From Pseudomonadota bacterium (GTDB lineage: Bacteria; Pseudomonadota; Gammaproteobacteria; Pseudomonadales; Cellvibrionaceae): 6,004 nt of DNA. The notes under the pieces are model-generated. The model was given only the letters and a program-made list of their open reading frames with translations, was not told the DNA's origin and searched no databases. The stretch's first letter is position 1. Each line of letters starts with the position of its first letter. The position numbers were made by a program, and so were the translations under genes. Shown piece by piece: positions 1 to 5,286 of this stretch. The DNA is taken from assembly GCA_023416875.1 (NCBI GenBank), contig JAEZGT010000038.1, forward strand, positions 1-6,004, in the 5' to 3' direction.

Positions 1-528
1 GTCGCCTCCGTTCCACACACGCCCGACCAGACGAAGGTTGAACCGGAGACGGACAAACCAGCGGCGAGCGAGGATGTTCCACTTCCAGATGATCCAGCGA
101 CCACGCAGAAGACCGATCGTCTGACGGCACCTGGTTTCGACATTGTTCGCGCCGAACCTGATGGCTCGGTTCTCGTCGCAGGCAAGGCTCCTGCCGATGC
201 CACCGTCGAGCTGCTTTCAGGCGACAAGGTACTTGGCAGCGCGAAAGCCGACGCTTCCGGCGATTTCGTGATCGTGCTCGATGACCGGCTGCCCGCCGGC
301 GACTACACGCTGTCGCTTCGCGCCACCACGCCGAACAATGAGGTCACCCAGTCTACCGAAACGGCGATCGTCGCGATCCCCGAGGCAGGCTCCGATCAGG
401 TGCTGGTGATGGTTGAGGAACCGGGCGCGCCGGCGCAACTGCTGAACGTTCCCGAAGCCGCCGAGGCTACTGCGGAAGAGTCGGCAAAACTTATCTGGCA
501 GTCGCTTGCGCGGTGGAATCTCTGCTGA
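1..528 (+). CDS. Partial Ig-like/LysM-type cell-wall protein, alphaproteobacterial type, cut at both ends
   Basis: The frame is open from base 1 with no start codon in view, so the 5' end lies outside the window. Residues 1-45 are an acidic, Pro/Ala-rich linker. Residues ~48-135 form a beta-rich Ig-like module containing FDIVRAEPDGSVLVAGKAP, then a DASGDF turn and LPAGDYTLSLRA. This is followed by QVLVMVEEPGAPAQLLNVPE. The same order is familiar from Hyphomicrobiales proteins that carry a C-terminal LysM peptidoglycan-binding domain; no LysM domain is present in this fragment, so that part is inferred. Homology appears to end near residue 160 (base ~482). The remaining ~15 residues, up to the TGA at 526-528, are phoH DNA read in the wrong frame, so the natural C-terminus is missing. 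Family assignment is from memory and moderately sure; the exact role is unknown. Confidence 0.6.
   Translation, partial: VASVPHTPDQTKVEPETDKPAASEDVPLPDDPATTQKTDRLTAPGFDIVRAEPDGSVLVAGKAPADATVELLSGDKVLGSAKADASGDFVIVLDDRLPAGDYTLSLRATTPNNEVTQSTETAIVAIPEAGSDQVLVMVEEPGAPAQLLNVPEAAEATAEESAKLIWQSLARWNLC
476..488. other. Junction between unrelated sequences (probable chimera point)
   Basis: Left of about base 482, frame 1 encodes the LysM-type protein. Right of about base 483, frame 3 encodes PhoH starting at the GKT of its Walker A motif (483-491). In the PhoH frame the codons just upstream read G-R-V where the family has the rest of GPAGTGKT, and that frame hits a TGA at 414-416. The two reading frames are out of register, so no functional fusion results. 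No insertion-sequence ends, tRNA or long repeat are visible at the join. The exact breakpoint cannot be fixed to the base because TCGGCAAA could fit either side. Confidence 0.75.
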
Positions 529-1037
529 AGGACGAAGTCGAGCGCATCCTACTGGTGAGTCCAGCGGTTGAGGCGGGTGAGAAACTCGGCTTCCTCCCGG
601 GTGATCTGTCGCAGAAGGTCGACCCATACCTGCGGCCGCTTTACGACGCGCTTTACGAAATGCTGGGCTTCGAGAATGTCGGCAAGCTGATCGAACGCCA
701 TGTCATCGAAGTCGCGCCGCTGGCCTATATGCGCGGCCGCACGCTGAACAACTCCTTTATCATCTTGGACGAAAGCCAGAACACCACCCGGGAGCAGATG
801 AAAATGTTCCTGACCCGTATCGGCTTCGGCTCCACTGCGGTGATCACCGGCGACCCGACTCAGATCGACCTGCCGCGCGGCCATCCGTCCGGCTTGAAGC
901 ACGCGATCGAGGTACTTGCTCAGGTGTCGGGAATCAGCTTTACCCACTTCGATGCCAAGGACGTAGTCCGCCACCCCCTGGTGCAACGGATAGTAGAAGC
1001 CTACAATGCCGCCGAAGAATCCAAGGCCACCGACTGA
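483..1037 (+). CDS. phoH: PhoH family ATPase (YbeZ), 5'-truncated
   Basis: PhoH/YbeZ is a cytoplasmic P-loop ATPase that pairs with YbeY in rRNA maturation and RNA metabolism. The visible part starts with GKTYLAVACAVESLL (the end of Walker A and its helix). It continues through PAVEAGEKLGFLPGDLSQKV, the Walker B-like stretch IILDESQNTT, and the sensor region TAVITGDPTQIDLPRG, to the usual C-terminus DVVRHPLVQRIVEAY. About 184 residues remain of a family length near 340; the N-terminal region and most of the P-loop are missing because of the join at ~482. The first in-frame start-like codon is GTG at 513, inside the ATPase fold, so it is not a believable native start. The TGA at 1035-1037 lies 8 bases before ybeY. 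Oddity: codon 558-560 is Ser (AGT) where the family has Arg before PAVEAGE. Confidence 0.93.
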   Translation, partial: GKTYLAVACAVESLLKDEVERILLVSPAVEAGEKLGFLPGDLSQKVDPYLRPLYDALYEMLGFENVGKLIERHVIEVAPLAYMRGRTLNNSFIILDESQNTTREQMKMFLTRIGFGSTAVITGDPTQIDLPRGHPSGLKHAIEVLAQVSGISFTHFDAKDVVRHPLVQRIVEAYNAAEESKATD

Positions 1038-1045
1038 TTTGGTTT

Positions 1046-1528
1046 ATGAACACGCCTTCTTCGACGTCCCTGCCGGATGTCGACGTACAGATTGCCACCG
1101 CTGACGAAAACATTCCCTCCGATGAGGATTTTCGCAGCTGGGTGGCAGCAGCTCTGCCGGACGATCGGCGCGCAAGCGAGATTACTATCCGTGTGGTTGG
1201 CTGCGATGAAAGCAAGACCCTCAACGCCCAATACCGACACCAGGACAAGCCCACCAACGTGCTGTCCTTTCCTTCCGATCTACCACCCGAATTACAGATT
1301 CCTCTGCTCGGCGACCTCGTGGTCTGCGCCGGCGTGGTGGAGCGCGAAGCGCATGAACAGGGCAAATCCCTCACAGCACATTGGGCTCATATGGTGGTCC
1401 ACGGTACGCTCCACCTGCTCGGCTACGACCATGAGTGCGATGCCGAAGCCGAAGAAATGGAAGCGCTTGAAACCCGTATCCTCGGCCAACTCGGTTTTCC
1501 CGCGCCTTATGAATCCGAATCCCTTTAA
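1046..1528 (+). CDS. ybeY: Endoribonuclease YbeY (16S rRNA maturation factor)
   Basis: YbeY is a zinc-dependent single-strand endoribonuclease needed for 16S rRNA 3'-end maturation and 70S ribosome quality control; it acts in the cytosol. The 160-residue product is close to the E. coli length (155). The metal site HMVVHGTLHLLGYDH is intact, with zinc ligands H119, H123 and H129. The preceding YRHQDKPTNVLSFP block carries R64, equivalent to the functionally important Arg59 of E. coli. LLGDLVVCAGVVEREA and EAEEMEALE also match the family. The ATG at 1046 fits the family N-terminus. No good Shine-Dalgarno lies at proper spacing (AAGG at ~1023-1026 is too far), and the start is only 8 bases after the phoH stop, so translation is probably coupled to phoH. 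Confidence 0.97.
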   Translation: MNTPSSTSLPDVDVQIATADENIPSDEDFRSWVAAALPDDRRASEITIRVVGCDESKTLNAQYRHQDKPTNVLSFPSDLPPELQIPLLGDLVVCAGVVEREAHEQGKSLTAHWAHMVVHGTLHLLGYDHECDAEAEEMEALETRILGQLGFPAPYESESL

Positions 1529-1569
1529 CCCGCATCCCATGAAATCAACTGCCTTTACAGGACCCCATC

Positions 1570-2445
1570 ATGTCGGACGACCCGTCGAGTAGCCATTCTG
1601 CGGCAAACCCCGGGCGCTCAGGCGAGCGCTCCTGGCTGGATCGGTTGCTGCAGAGCTTCTCCAACTCGGAGCCCAAATCCCAGGAAGAACTGCTGCAGAT
1701 CATCAAAGAGGCAGCCAAAAACCAACTCCTCGACCTAGAAGCCTTGGAAATCATTGAGGGCGCGCTCGGAGTCTCCCATCTGCAAGTGCGTGAAATTATG
1801 GTGCCGCGCTCACAGATGGTGGTGATCAAATGCGATGAAAAGCCGCGCGAATTCCTTCCCAAGATCATAGAATCCGGCCATTCGCGTTTTCCCGTCATCG
1901 GCGAGTCCATGGACGAGATCAAGGGCATATTGCTGGCGAAGGACCTGCTGCCGCTCATTCTTGAGCAGCGCGAAGGTTTTAACCTTATCGAAATACTACG
2001 TCCCGCTAATATCATTCCCGAAAGCAAGCGCCTCAACGTACTGCTCAAAGAATTCCGCGAAAAACGCTACCACATGGCCTTGGTGATCGACGAATACGGC
2101 GGGGTCTCGGGGCTGGTGACGATTGAGGACATACTCGAGGAGATTGTCGGCGATATCGAAGACGAAACCGATGATGAGGAAGAGGATTTCATCCGCCAGG
2201 TGGCGGAGCGCGACTTTATTCTTAAAGCGCTTACTCCTATTGAAGAGTTCAACGACTACTTCCATGCATCCTTCAGCGACGATGAATTCGACACCATCGG
2301 CGGCATTCTCACCCACGCCTTTGGGCATATGCCAAGCCGCAATGAAGTCGTCGAGCTGGAGGGCTTCACCTTTCGCGTACTCTACGCCGACAATCGCCAG
2401 ATCCATCTGGTGCGCCTGACGGTACCGGAAAAACCCACTGTATGA
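1570..2445 (+). CDS. corC: CorC/YbeX family CBS-domain protein (divalent cation handling)
   Basis: The 291 residues match the E. coli CorC/YbeX size (292) and order. Residues 1-30 are a polar, variable N-terminus and 35-66 a helical segment. Residues ~72-190 are a paired CBS domain with VREIMVPRSQM, HSRFPVIGES and RYHMALVIDEYGGVSGLVT. An acidic linker (~195-207, DIEDETDDEEEDF) leads to a CorC_HlyC transporter-associated domain (~210-288). There is no membrane segment, so this is the soluble form. CBS pairs of this family bind adenine nucleotides; E. coli ybeX is linked to magnesium/cobalt handling and, more recently, to ribosome-related phenotypes alongside ybeY. The exact biochemical role is unsettled. 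The start at 1570 is supported by AGGA at 1559-1562, 7 bases upstream. An upstream ATG at 1540 opens only a 17-codon frame in another register. The gene's last bases overlap lnt. Confidence 0.95.
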   Translation: MSDDPSSSHSAANPGRSGERSWLDRLLQSFSNSEPKSQEELLQIIKEAAKNQLLDLEALEIIEGALGVSHLQVREIMVPRSQMVVIKCDEKPREFLPKIIESGHSRFPVIGESMDEIKGILLAKDLLPLILEQREGFNLIEILRPANIIPESKRLNVLLKEFREKRYHMALVIDEYGGVSGLVTIEDILEEIVGDIEDETDDEEEDFIRQVAERDFILKALTPIEEFNDYFHASFSDDEFDTIGGILTHAFGHMPSRNEVVELEGFTFRVLYADNRQIHLVRLTVPEKPTV

Positions 2446-3971
2446 GACTAATGGGCAAAGCCCCTTTTTGGCTGCGCGTATTGATGGCGCCAGTGGCTGG
2501 CGCCCTAGTCCCCCTGTCGCTGGCGCCCTATAGCTGGTGGGCCGTCGGCCTGCTCAGCGTGGCTTTGCTCGCTGCGGCAACCTATCGTGAATCCGCCCGC
2601 CGCTGCCTGATCTTGGGATTGTTCTTCGGCTTCGGCATGTACGGCTTCGGCGCCAGCTGGGTCTACATCAGCATCAATCAATTCGGCTCTACCTCCGTCC
2701 CGCTGGCGCTGCTGCTGACCAGCCTGTTCGTAGCCGGATTGGCTCTGTGTTTTTCCCTGCCGTTTTACATTTATGGTCGCTGGTTCAACAAAACCACTTT
2801 GAGCTTGCTGCTCGGCTTTCCCGCCATTTGGGTGCTCAATGAATGGGCGCGCAGTTGGTTCCTTACCGGCTTTCCATGGCTCTATATCGGCTACGCCCAC
2901 TTGGAGACACCCCTCGCCGGCTGGGCACCGGTTCTGGGTGTCTTCGGCGTCGGCTACATAGCGGTCTATTCAAGCTGCGTATTGTTGGCCATGCGATTGC
3001 GCGCATTTTCCATGCGTGCGCAGTTGAGCGCTCTCGGCGTAGCGCTGCTGTTGTGGGCCGGCGGCGCCGCTCTGCGCACCGTAGAATGGACAACCTTCGA
3101 TACCAAACCGATCGCTGTAGGTATGGCGCAAGGCAATATCCCGCAAGAGCGCAAATGGGATCCGCTGTATCTTAACGAGACCTTCCGTATCTTCCACAAC
3201 TTATCGGCACCGCTATGGGATCTGGACTGGGTGATATGGCCCGAAGCGGCAATTCCGCTGCTGTATCACGAAGCGCTGGCGGATCTGGAATCTCTGGCGG
3301 ACCAGGCCAATAAAACCGATACCGCTTTTATCACCGGCATCCTTTATGACGAGCAGCAAAAACAGGAGTACTACAACAGCATAGTAGCGGTCGGCAAAGG
3401 CTCTGGGATCACCTTCAAGACTCGGCTGGTGCCGTTCGGCGAGTATGTGCCCATGGAGCGCTGGCTGCGCGGGCTCATCGATTTTTTCAATCTGCCGACA
3501 TCCGTCATCAACCCCGGTCCGAAATACGTCGAAGGGCTTCAGGCGAAGGGCGTCACCATCGCACCCTCCATCTGTTACGAAGTGGTATATCCGGATTTAG
3601 TCGCGAGCCGGGCGGGCAAGGCAAATGTATTGCTCACGGTGAGCAATGATTCCTGGTTTGGCCACTCCATAGGTCCGTTGCAGCATTTTGAGATGGCGCA
3701 GATGCGCGCTTTGGAAACCGGCCGCTATATGGTGCGCTCCACCAATAATGGCGTCAGCGGCATTATCGATCCAAAAGGCCGCGTGATCGTGAAAGGGGGC
3801 CGCTCAACAAGAGAAGCTATTGTCGGCAAGGTTTTCTCCGCTTCAGGCATCACGCCATTTATTTTCTGGAAGTCACTTCCCGCAGTGCTGTTGGCGTTTG
3901 CGGTATTGGCAACGCAGGCCGCTGTGCAACGTCGCTCTCACCGCGCGCTGGCGGAACAACACGCCGGCTAG
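2442..3971 (+). CDS. lnt: Apolipoprotein N-acyltransferase
   Basis: Lnt transfers an acyl chain from phospholipid to the N-terminal cysteine of apolipoproteins in the inner membrane, the last step of lipoprotein maturation. The 509 residues match E. coli (512). The N-terminal ~215 residues are a run of hydrophobic helices, including the WVLNEWARSWFLTGFPWL segment. The periplasmic nitrilase-like domain (~220-465) holds the catalytic triad: E268 in WPEAAIP, K326 in FKTRLVPFGEYVP, and C378 in PSICYEVVYPD. NDSWFGHSIGPLQH and STNNGVSGIID are also typical. A last membrane helix spans ~473-495, followed by a basic tail. The start ATG at 2442 overlaps the corC stop as ATGA, suggesting translational coupling; an ATG at 2451 is a possible alternative. 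A perfect 8-base inverted repeat lies about 45 bases into the gene. A terminator hairpin follows the TAG at once. Confidence 0.97.
   Translation: MRLMGKAPFWLRVLMAPVAGALVPLSLAPYSWWAVGLLSVALLAAATYRESARRCLILGLFFGFGMYGFGASWVYISINQFGSTSVPLALLLTSLFVAGLALCFSLPFYIYGRWFNKTTLSLLLGFPAIWVLNEWARSWFLTGFPWLYIGYAHLETPLAGWAPVLGVFGVGYIAVYSSCVLLAMRLRAFSMRAQLSALGVALLLWAGGAALRTVEWTTFDTKPIAVGMAQGNIPQERKWDPLYLNETFRIFHNLSAPLWDLDWVIWPEAAIPLLYHEALADLESLADQANKTDTAFITGILYDEQQKQEYYNSIVAVGKGSGITFKTRLVPFGEYVPMERWLRGLIDFFNLPTSVINPGPKYVEGLQAKGVTIAPSICYEVVYPDLVASRAGKANVLLTVSNDSWFGHSIGPLQHFEMAQMRALETGRYMVRSTNNGVSGIIDPKGRVIVKGGRSTREAIVGKVFSASGITPFIFWKSLPAVLLAFAVLATQAAVQRRSHRALAEQHAG
2486..2504 (+). repeat. 8-base perfect inverted repeat near the start of lnt
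   Basis: GGCGCCAG (2486-2493) and CTGGCGCC (2497-2504) are exact reverse complements separated by TGG, giving a GC-rich hairpin in the mRNA about 45 bases after the lnt start. The right arm plus three bases (CTGGCGCCCTA) recurs at 2520-2530 as a direct repeat 23 bases away and in a different reading frame. Within the protein this encodes the Ala/Pro/Gly-rich first membrane helix, so codon composition alone may explain it. A role in translation is speculation. Confidence 0.5.
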
Positions 3972-3974
3972 ACT

Positions 3975-3995
3975 AAAAAGCCCCTTTCGGGGCTT
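3975..3995. terminator. Rho-independent terminator between convergent lnt and dps
   Basis: AAGCCCC (3978-3984), loop TTTC, GGGGCTT (3989-3995) form a perfect 7-base-pair stem. Read on the minus strand the loop is GAAA and the stem runs into CTTTTTAG, a short U-tract, 13 bases beyond the dps stop. This makes it a good terminator for dps. On the plus strand it begins a few bases after the lnt TAG but is followed by CTTCGATT, a poor U-tract, so termination of the phoH-lnt transcript here is likely but weaker. Confidence 0.85.
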
Positions 3996-4008
3996 CGATT
4001 CATCGCAA

Positions 4009-4482
4009 TTACTGGCGCAAAGTTGCGCGCAACATCCACGCCGTCTTTTCGTGCACGCGCATGCGGTCGGATACCAGCGACGAGGTGGATTCATCACCCG
4101 CTTCCTGAGCAGTTTTCAAAACCTGCCGCGCCGTTTTCACCACTTTTTCATGCCCCTGGGTGAGAATTTTTACCATTTCTTCCGCCGGCGGCACGCCTTC
4201 GATTTCTTCGATGGAACTCAACGATGCAAACGCTTTGTAAGTGCCGGGAGCCGCCACGCCCAAGGTGCGGACGCGCTCGGCGATTATATCCACCGCATCA
4301 GCCAGTTCCGTGTAGTGCTCTTCAAACATTAAATGCAGTTCGCGAAACTGCGGCCCTGTGACGTTCCAGTGAAAATTATGAGTTTGGAGATACAAGGTGT
4401 AGGAATCGGCGAGGAGTTTTTTTAAACCCTCTGCCACATTAATTCGGTCCTGTTCCGCAATACCTATATCGATCTTGATCAT
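4009..4482 (-). CDS. dps: Dps family DNA-binding/ferritin-like protein
   Basis: Dps proteins form 12-subunit shells that oxidise Fe(II) with hydrogen peroxide, store iron, and in many species coat DNA in starvation or oxidative stress. The product is 157 residues, a four-helix ferritin-like fold. The intersubunit ferroxidase ligands are present with canonical spacing: H38 in HNFHWNVTG, H50 in RELHLMF, E54 (a conservative change from the Asp of E. coli Dps), D65 and E69 in ADAVDIIAER. The N-terminus is short, with only one lysine before the first helix, so DNA binding through an N-terminal tail is uncertain. The start chosen is ATG at 4482-4480, because AAGGAG (4494-4489) sits 6 bases upstream; a TTG two codons earlier overlaps that spacer and is unlikely. 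The gene converges on lnt and ends at the shared hairpin. OxyR or stationary-phase control is common in the family, but no such site is clearly visible. Confidence 0.96.
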   Translation of the reverse strand: MIKIDIGIAEQDRINVAEGLKKLLADSYTLYLQTHNFHWNVTGPQFRELHLMFEEHYTELADAVDIIAERVRTLGVAAPGTYKAFASLSSIEEIEGVPPAEEMVKILTQGHEKVVKTARQVLKTAQEAGDESTSSLVSDRMRVHEKTAWMLRATLRQ

Positions 4483-4488
4483 GGTCAA

Positions 4489-4494
4489 CTCCTT
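4489..4494 (-). promoter_or_regulatory. Strong Shine-Dalgarno of dps
   Basis: On the minus strand AAGGAG is followed by TTGACC and then ATG, a 6-base spacer. It settles the dps start at the ATG at 4482 rather than the TTG at 4488. It is the strongest ribosome binding site in the window, consistent with an abundant protein. Confidence 0.85.
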
Positions 4495-4674
4495 ACTGGG
4501 GTGGGTAACGATTACATCTCGGCAATGACACTAAAGTAGTCTCTTACCGCCATGAACGCTATACAAAACACTTTATTCAGTGAATCAGTAAATTCAATTG
4601 TGTCACGCAAAGCAGCACCAGACTGTTGGTGAGGCAACATTTATATCTTGTGCAACAGAAGAACCCGGTCTTTT
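4495..4674 (-). other. AT-rich intergenic region upstream of dps, likely holding its promoter
   Basis: These 180 bases between the Nudix stop and dps hold no gene. The region is visibly more AT-rich than its flanks, as expected for a promoter. On the minus strand the best sigma70-like pairs I can find are weak, for example TTGAAT with TAAAGT at 16 bases (4/6 matches each), or an isolated TGTAAT close to dps with no good -35. A short palindrome ATTCA-G-TGAAT lies at 4575-4585 and could be an operator. No convincing terminator follows the Nudix gene, so some read-through into dps is possible. Confidence 0.4.
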
Positions 4675-5256
4675 TTATTTCGCCGCAAAGCGATCATCCA
4701 CTGCCAAGCGCAACAACGCGGCTACGCTTAGGGCATCCGTGATTTCACCGCACAGCACCATCTGAATCGCTTCTTTAAGCGGTAACTTGCGCACCTCGAT
4801 ATCTTCTGTGGGGTCGAGATTTTGGGAACAGGGCGTAAGACCTCTGGCGAGATACAAAATGCCGGCTTCGTCAGTGACCGAATTAGAGGTATGCACTCGT
4901 AATAATTCCTCCCATTGCGTCGCGACCAGACCGGCTTCTTCCGCCAACTCCCGCTGTGCGCACTCCAGAGTAGGCTCACCCTCTTTGGCGCCCCCTTCCG
5001 GAATTTCCCAGGTGAACTCGTTCAACGTATATCGGCTCTGGCGTACCAACCAGGTGTTGCCCTCCTCGTCGACGGGTACCACTCCCACTGCTGTGCCTTT
5101 GAAGTGCACTAGCCCGTATATGCCGTCCGTGCCATTGGGCCTTTTAACCTGTTCGTGAGACACACGTATCCAGGGATTTTCGTACGCCACGCGTGAGCTG
5201 AGGCGCTGCCATCCGCCGACTCGAATTTCCGGTTCACTGAGATTCTGCTCACTCAT
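4675..5256 (-). CDS. Nudix hydrolase, ADP-ribose pyrophosphatase-like
   Basis: Nudix enzymes hydrolyse nucleoside diphosphates linked to another group, using divalent metals bound by the Nudix box. The 193-residue product has a complete box at residues 88-110: G88, five residues, E94, seven residues, then RELAEEAGL (R102, E103, E106, E107). The preceding WLVRQSRYTLNEFTWEIPEGG block and the N-terminal YENPWIRVSHEQV segment resemble the ADP-ribose pyrophosphatase/NudF branch, so ADP-ribose or a nucleotide sugar is the likely substrate; this cannot be settled from sequence. The protein is soluble. The start at 5256 is supported by AAGG (5267-5264) 7 bases upstream. The gene begins 30 bases after the preceding minus-strand gene and probably shares its transcript. 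Confidence 0.93.
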   Translation of the reverse strand: MSEQNLSEPEIRVGGWQRLSSRVAYENPWIRVSHEQVKRPNGTDGIYGLVHFKGTAVGVVPVDEEGNTWLVRQSRYTLNEFTWEIPEGGAKEGEPTLECAQRELAEEAGLVATQWEELLRVHTSNSVTDEAGILYLARGLTPCSQNLDPTEDIEVRKLPLKEAIQMVLCGEITDALSVAALLRLAVDDRFAAK

Positions 5257-5286
5257 AAATTTGCCTTGGTAAAATTGCAGCTGAAT

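Noticed and set aside
1..528. A genuine LysM-PhoH fusion protein
   Set aside because: The two coding frames are out of register, and the left frame ends at 528 after ~15 residues of wrongly framed phoH DNA.
513..1037. A complete short PhoH-like protein starting at GTG 513
   Set aside because: The codon lies inside the conserved helix after the P-loop, and family homology continues upstream to base 483. It is the first start-like codon after a truncation rather than a native start.
1540..1592. Small 17-codon frame between ybeY and corC
   Set aside because: It overlaps the corC start in another register and has no convincing ribosome binding site or recognisable product.
3820..4332. Plus-strand open frame across the lnt end and dps
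   Set aside because: It is antisense to dps and crosses the terminator. Its composition looks like the complement of dps codons and it contains no recognisable domain.
4483..4488. A TTG start for dps two codons upstream
   Set aside because: TTG at 4488 would sit directly after the AAGGAG with no spacer, whereas the ATG at 4482 has a 6-base spacer.
4624..4639. TGTTG/CAACA stem as a terminator for the Nudix gene
   Set aside because: The stem is only 5 pairs, AT-rich, and lacks a U-tract in the minus direction.
4661..4680. CCGGTC followed by a T-run as a plus-strand terminator
   Set aside because: The preceding bases do not form a self-complementary stem, and no plus-strand gene ends there; the T-run overlaps the Nudix stop codon.
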